Of a DNA stretch of 64,000 bases, positions 62,681-64,000 are shown in pieces. Location of the stretch: NCBI RefSeq assembly GCF_000685075.1, contig NZ_BAYD01000022.1, forward strand, positions 57,579-121,578, given 5' to 3'. A program made the translations under genes and the position numbers. Every line of letters starts with the position of its first letter. Positions within the stretch are counted from its first letter, which is position 1. The stretch is from Paraburkholderia oxyphila NBRC 105797. Lineage in GTDB: Bacteria; Pseudomonadota; Gammaproteobacteria; Burkholderiales; Burkholderiaceae. Below the pieces are notes generated by a model, which saw nothing but the letters and a program-made list of their open reading frames with translations, made no database searches and had not been told where the DNA came from.

Positions 62681-64000
62681 ATGCACACGGTAGTCCCTGG
62701 CTGGTTCGGCTTATCGGCCGTCTGGTTCATCCCTCTGATCTGGCGTCTCGTGAAGTCGGTGCTGCCCGGCGGCGCGGGCTTGCGCGGCCCGGGCACGATC
62801 CGGCTCTGGCTCGGCTTTGTCTGCGTGTTGCTGGCGAGCTGCACGCTCGAGGCGACGCTCCTGCACATCGAAGGCTTCGATGCGCTCGGGCACGCGCTCG
62901 CGGACGGGCTCGGCAAGCTGCTCGGGCATACTGCCGCGCCGCTCGTCATGACGGCGCTGCTCTTCGTGAGCCTGCCCTGGCTCATCGATTTCCGCTGGCG
63001 CAACTTCTTCGCGTGGGCCGACGACTCGCTCGGACTCGGGCTGAATATCCGCCCTGCTCCTCCCTCGAGCAACCACGACGACGGCGAGCGCCCTGGCCGC
63101 CGCGCTTCCAGACAGGACGCCGCGCAGCCGCAAGGCGCGATGCGCTCGGGTCTGGACGGACTGGGCAGCCTCGGCAAGCTGGCGAGTGGATTGGGTAGCG
63201 GCCTGGGACTCGGGAGCGGTGGACTAGCCTCGGGCACGGGGCCGAATGTCGGCTCGGGTGGCGGCACGCCTGAATCGCTCGACGGCACGCGCCGCAAGCG
63301 GCCGACCGTGTGGCGTCCGCAGATGCCGGGCAAGCGCGCGGCGAGCGCCGCTGGAACGGGTGCCTCGGGTATCGCAGGTGCGACAGCAAGCGCCGCGGCG
63401 CAGGGCGCGGAGAGTGCATACGCTGCGCATGGCACGACGCGTGGCGGTGCCTCGCCGTGGCGCACCGAACCGGATTTCGCGTCGCCGGAGCCCAGCCCCG
63501 CTGCCGCATGGGCGCGCACCGAACCGACCGCGCCGGCCGGCTGGCTGCGCGACGGCCAACCGGCCGCGCGTACTCCGATGGCCGCCGCACCTGCACCCAA
63601 CGCGCAGCCAGCCGATGCATGGCGCAATCCAGCTGTGGGCCTGAACGGCGCGCCGCTGCCGGCATCGGCTGGCGCTTCGCGCGCTGGCATGCCGGCCGAT
63701 GCGCGCCGTGCGACGGCCATGGGCGCGAACGGCGCGCCAACGCCAACGCCATCGACGCCGCCGTCCAGCTTCCCCGCCGACACTCGCCGCCAGCCCATGG
63801 CCGGCATCAGCGGCACGGCGGCCGGCATGGCCGCCTCTGCGGTGGCGGGAGCGCACGGAGGGACGGCATTGGGTGGCGCTGCATCAGGCGGCGCGGCGCT
63901 TGCTGGCGCGGCCGTCAGCCCGGCGCCGTGGCGCGCGGCGCCGGCACGCCCGGCGACGACGCCCGCGCCAGCCCCGCTCTCGTCTCCGTTCTCTTCCCCG
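62681..64000 (+). CDS. FtsK-like DNA translocase, N-terminal part (runs off the window)
   Basis: An open frame of 440 codons with no stop before the window ends. Residues 8-26, 43-60 and 85-103 are membrane helices; RLWLGFVCVLLASCTLEATL and LVMTALLFVSLPWLIDFRWRNFF resemble the last helices of the FtsK 4TM domain. Residues 120-440 are a Gly/Ser- then Ala/Pro-rich linker, as in FtsK, which joins to the motor outside this window. Compared with FtsK the first helix is missing: a stop 15 bases upstream prevents a longer protein. TTG 62669 is a possible alternative start. No ribosome site is evident, so the identification rests on helix motifs and linker. Confidence 0.6.
   Translation, partial: MHTVVPGWFGLSAVWFIPLIWRLVKSVLPGGAGLRGPGTIRLWLGFVCVLLASCTLEATLLHIEGFDALGHALADGLGKLLGHTAAPLVMTALLFVSLPWLIDFRWRNFFAWADDSLGLGLNIRPAPPSSNHDDGERPGRRASRQDAAQPQGAMRSGLDGLGSLGKLASGLGSGLGLGSGGLASGTGPNVGSGGGTPESLDGTRRKRPTVWRPQMPGKRAASAAGTGASGIAGATASAAAQGAESAYAAHGTTRGGASPWRTEPDFASPEPSPAAAWARTEPTAPAGWLRDGQPAARTPMAAAPAPNAQPADAWRNPAVGLNGAPLPASAGASRAGMPADARRATAMGANGAPTPTPSTPPSSFPADTRRQPMAGISGTAAGMAASAVAGAHGGTALGGAASGGAALAGAAVSPAPWRAAPARPATTPAPAPLSSPFSSP

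Overview
The window is a GC-rich, densely coded bacterial chromosome segment. The gene content points to the Burkholderiaceae (Paraburkholderia, Caballeronia or Burkholderia): a DUF4148 exported protein, the block yebC, purD, hemF, nadD, rsfS, rlmH, maf, rng, a full kdp potassium-ATPase locus and many alternative start codons. This is inferred from protein families and gene order; no rRNA or tRNA gene lies here to confirm it. I found no CRISPR array, no insertion sequence and no integrase.

Layout. 1-5.1 kb carries housekeeping and stress genes: diacylglycerol kinase, a TetR regulator with a LOG-family nucleotide phosphoribohydrolase, an SDR, a DUF924 protein, an AlaX tRNA-editing protein and a truncated hemoglobin. 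5.3-13.1 kb is a catabolic cluster made of two divergent units. One is DUF35 plus a thiolase-fold protein on the minus strand. The other is an iron-sulfur flavoprotein reductase, Rieske dioxygenase alpha and beta subunits, an acyl-CoA ligase and an SDR on the plus strand, followed by a convergent MarR regulator. This parts list matches the logic of ibuprofen-type (ipf) aryl-acid degradation: CoA activation, ring dioxygenation at the substituted carbon, then side-chain removal by a thiolase-fold/DUF35 pair. It is the most interesting metabolic system in the window.

13.2-17.1 kb holds a large FtsX-type permease, a DUF4126 membrane protein and an SMR exporter preceded by a guanidine-II (mini-ykkC) riboswitch. 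17.2-25.8 kb is the potassium-starvation locus on the minus strand. It runs from a 41-residue membrane microprotein through kdpF, kdpA, kdpB, kdpC, kdpD and kdpE; the first two genes are very small. 26-30 kb has a quinone oxidoreductase, methylglyoxal synthase, an SDR and uracil phosphoribosyltransferase, then a gene-free stretch with a 14-bp tandem-repeat array.

30-37.6 kb is the conserved core block from yebC to rng. 37.7-39.2 kb is a small accessory patch: an orphan fimbrial-type subunit and a higBA-type toxin-antitoxin locus. The toxin gene is frameshifted in a run of six G, and its promoter would give a leaderless mRNA. 39.3-47 kb has tRNA 2-selenouridine synthase, a DUF4148 protein and lipopolysaccharide genes (GT4 glycosyltransferase, O-antigen ligase, MsbA, WaaE-type GT2). 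47-55 kb has DNA polymerase III alpha, TrhO, GluQ, an orphan PemK/MazF-like toxin and an RhlE helicase with a long leader. 55.8-64 kb has an aldehyde dehydrogenase paired with an acetolactate-synthase-like enzyme, a MliC lysozyme inhibitor, a small lipoprotein, PurT, a META-domain lipoprotein and the start of an FtsK-like gene that runs off the window.
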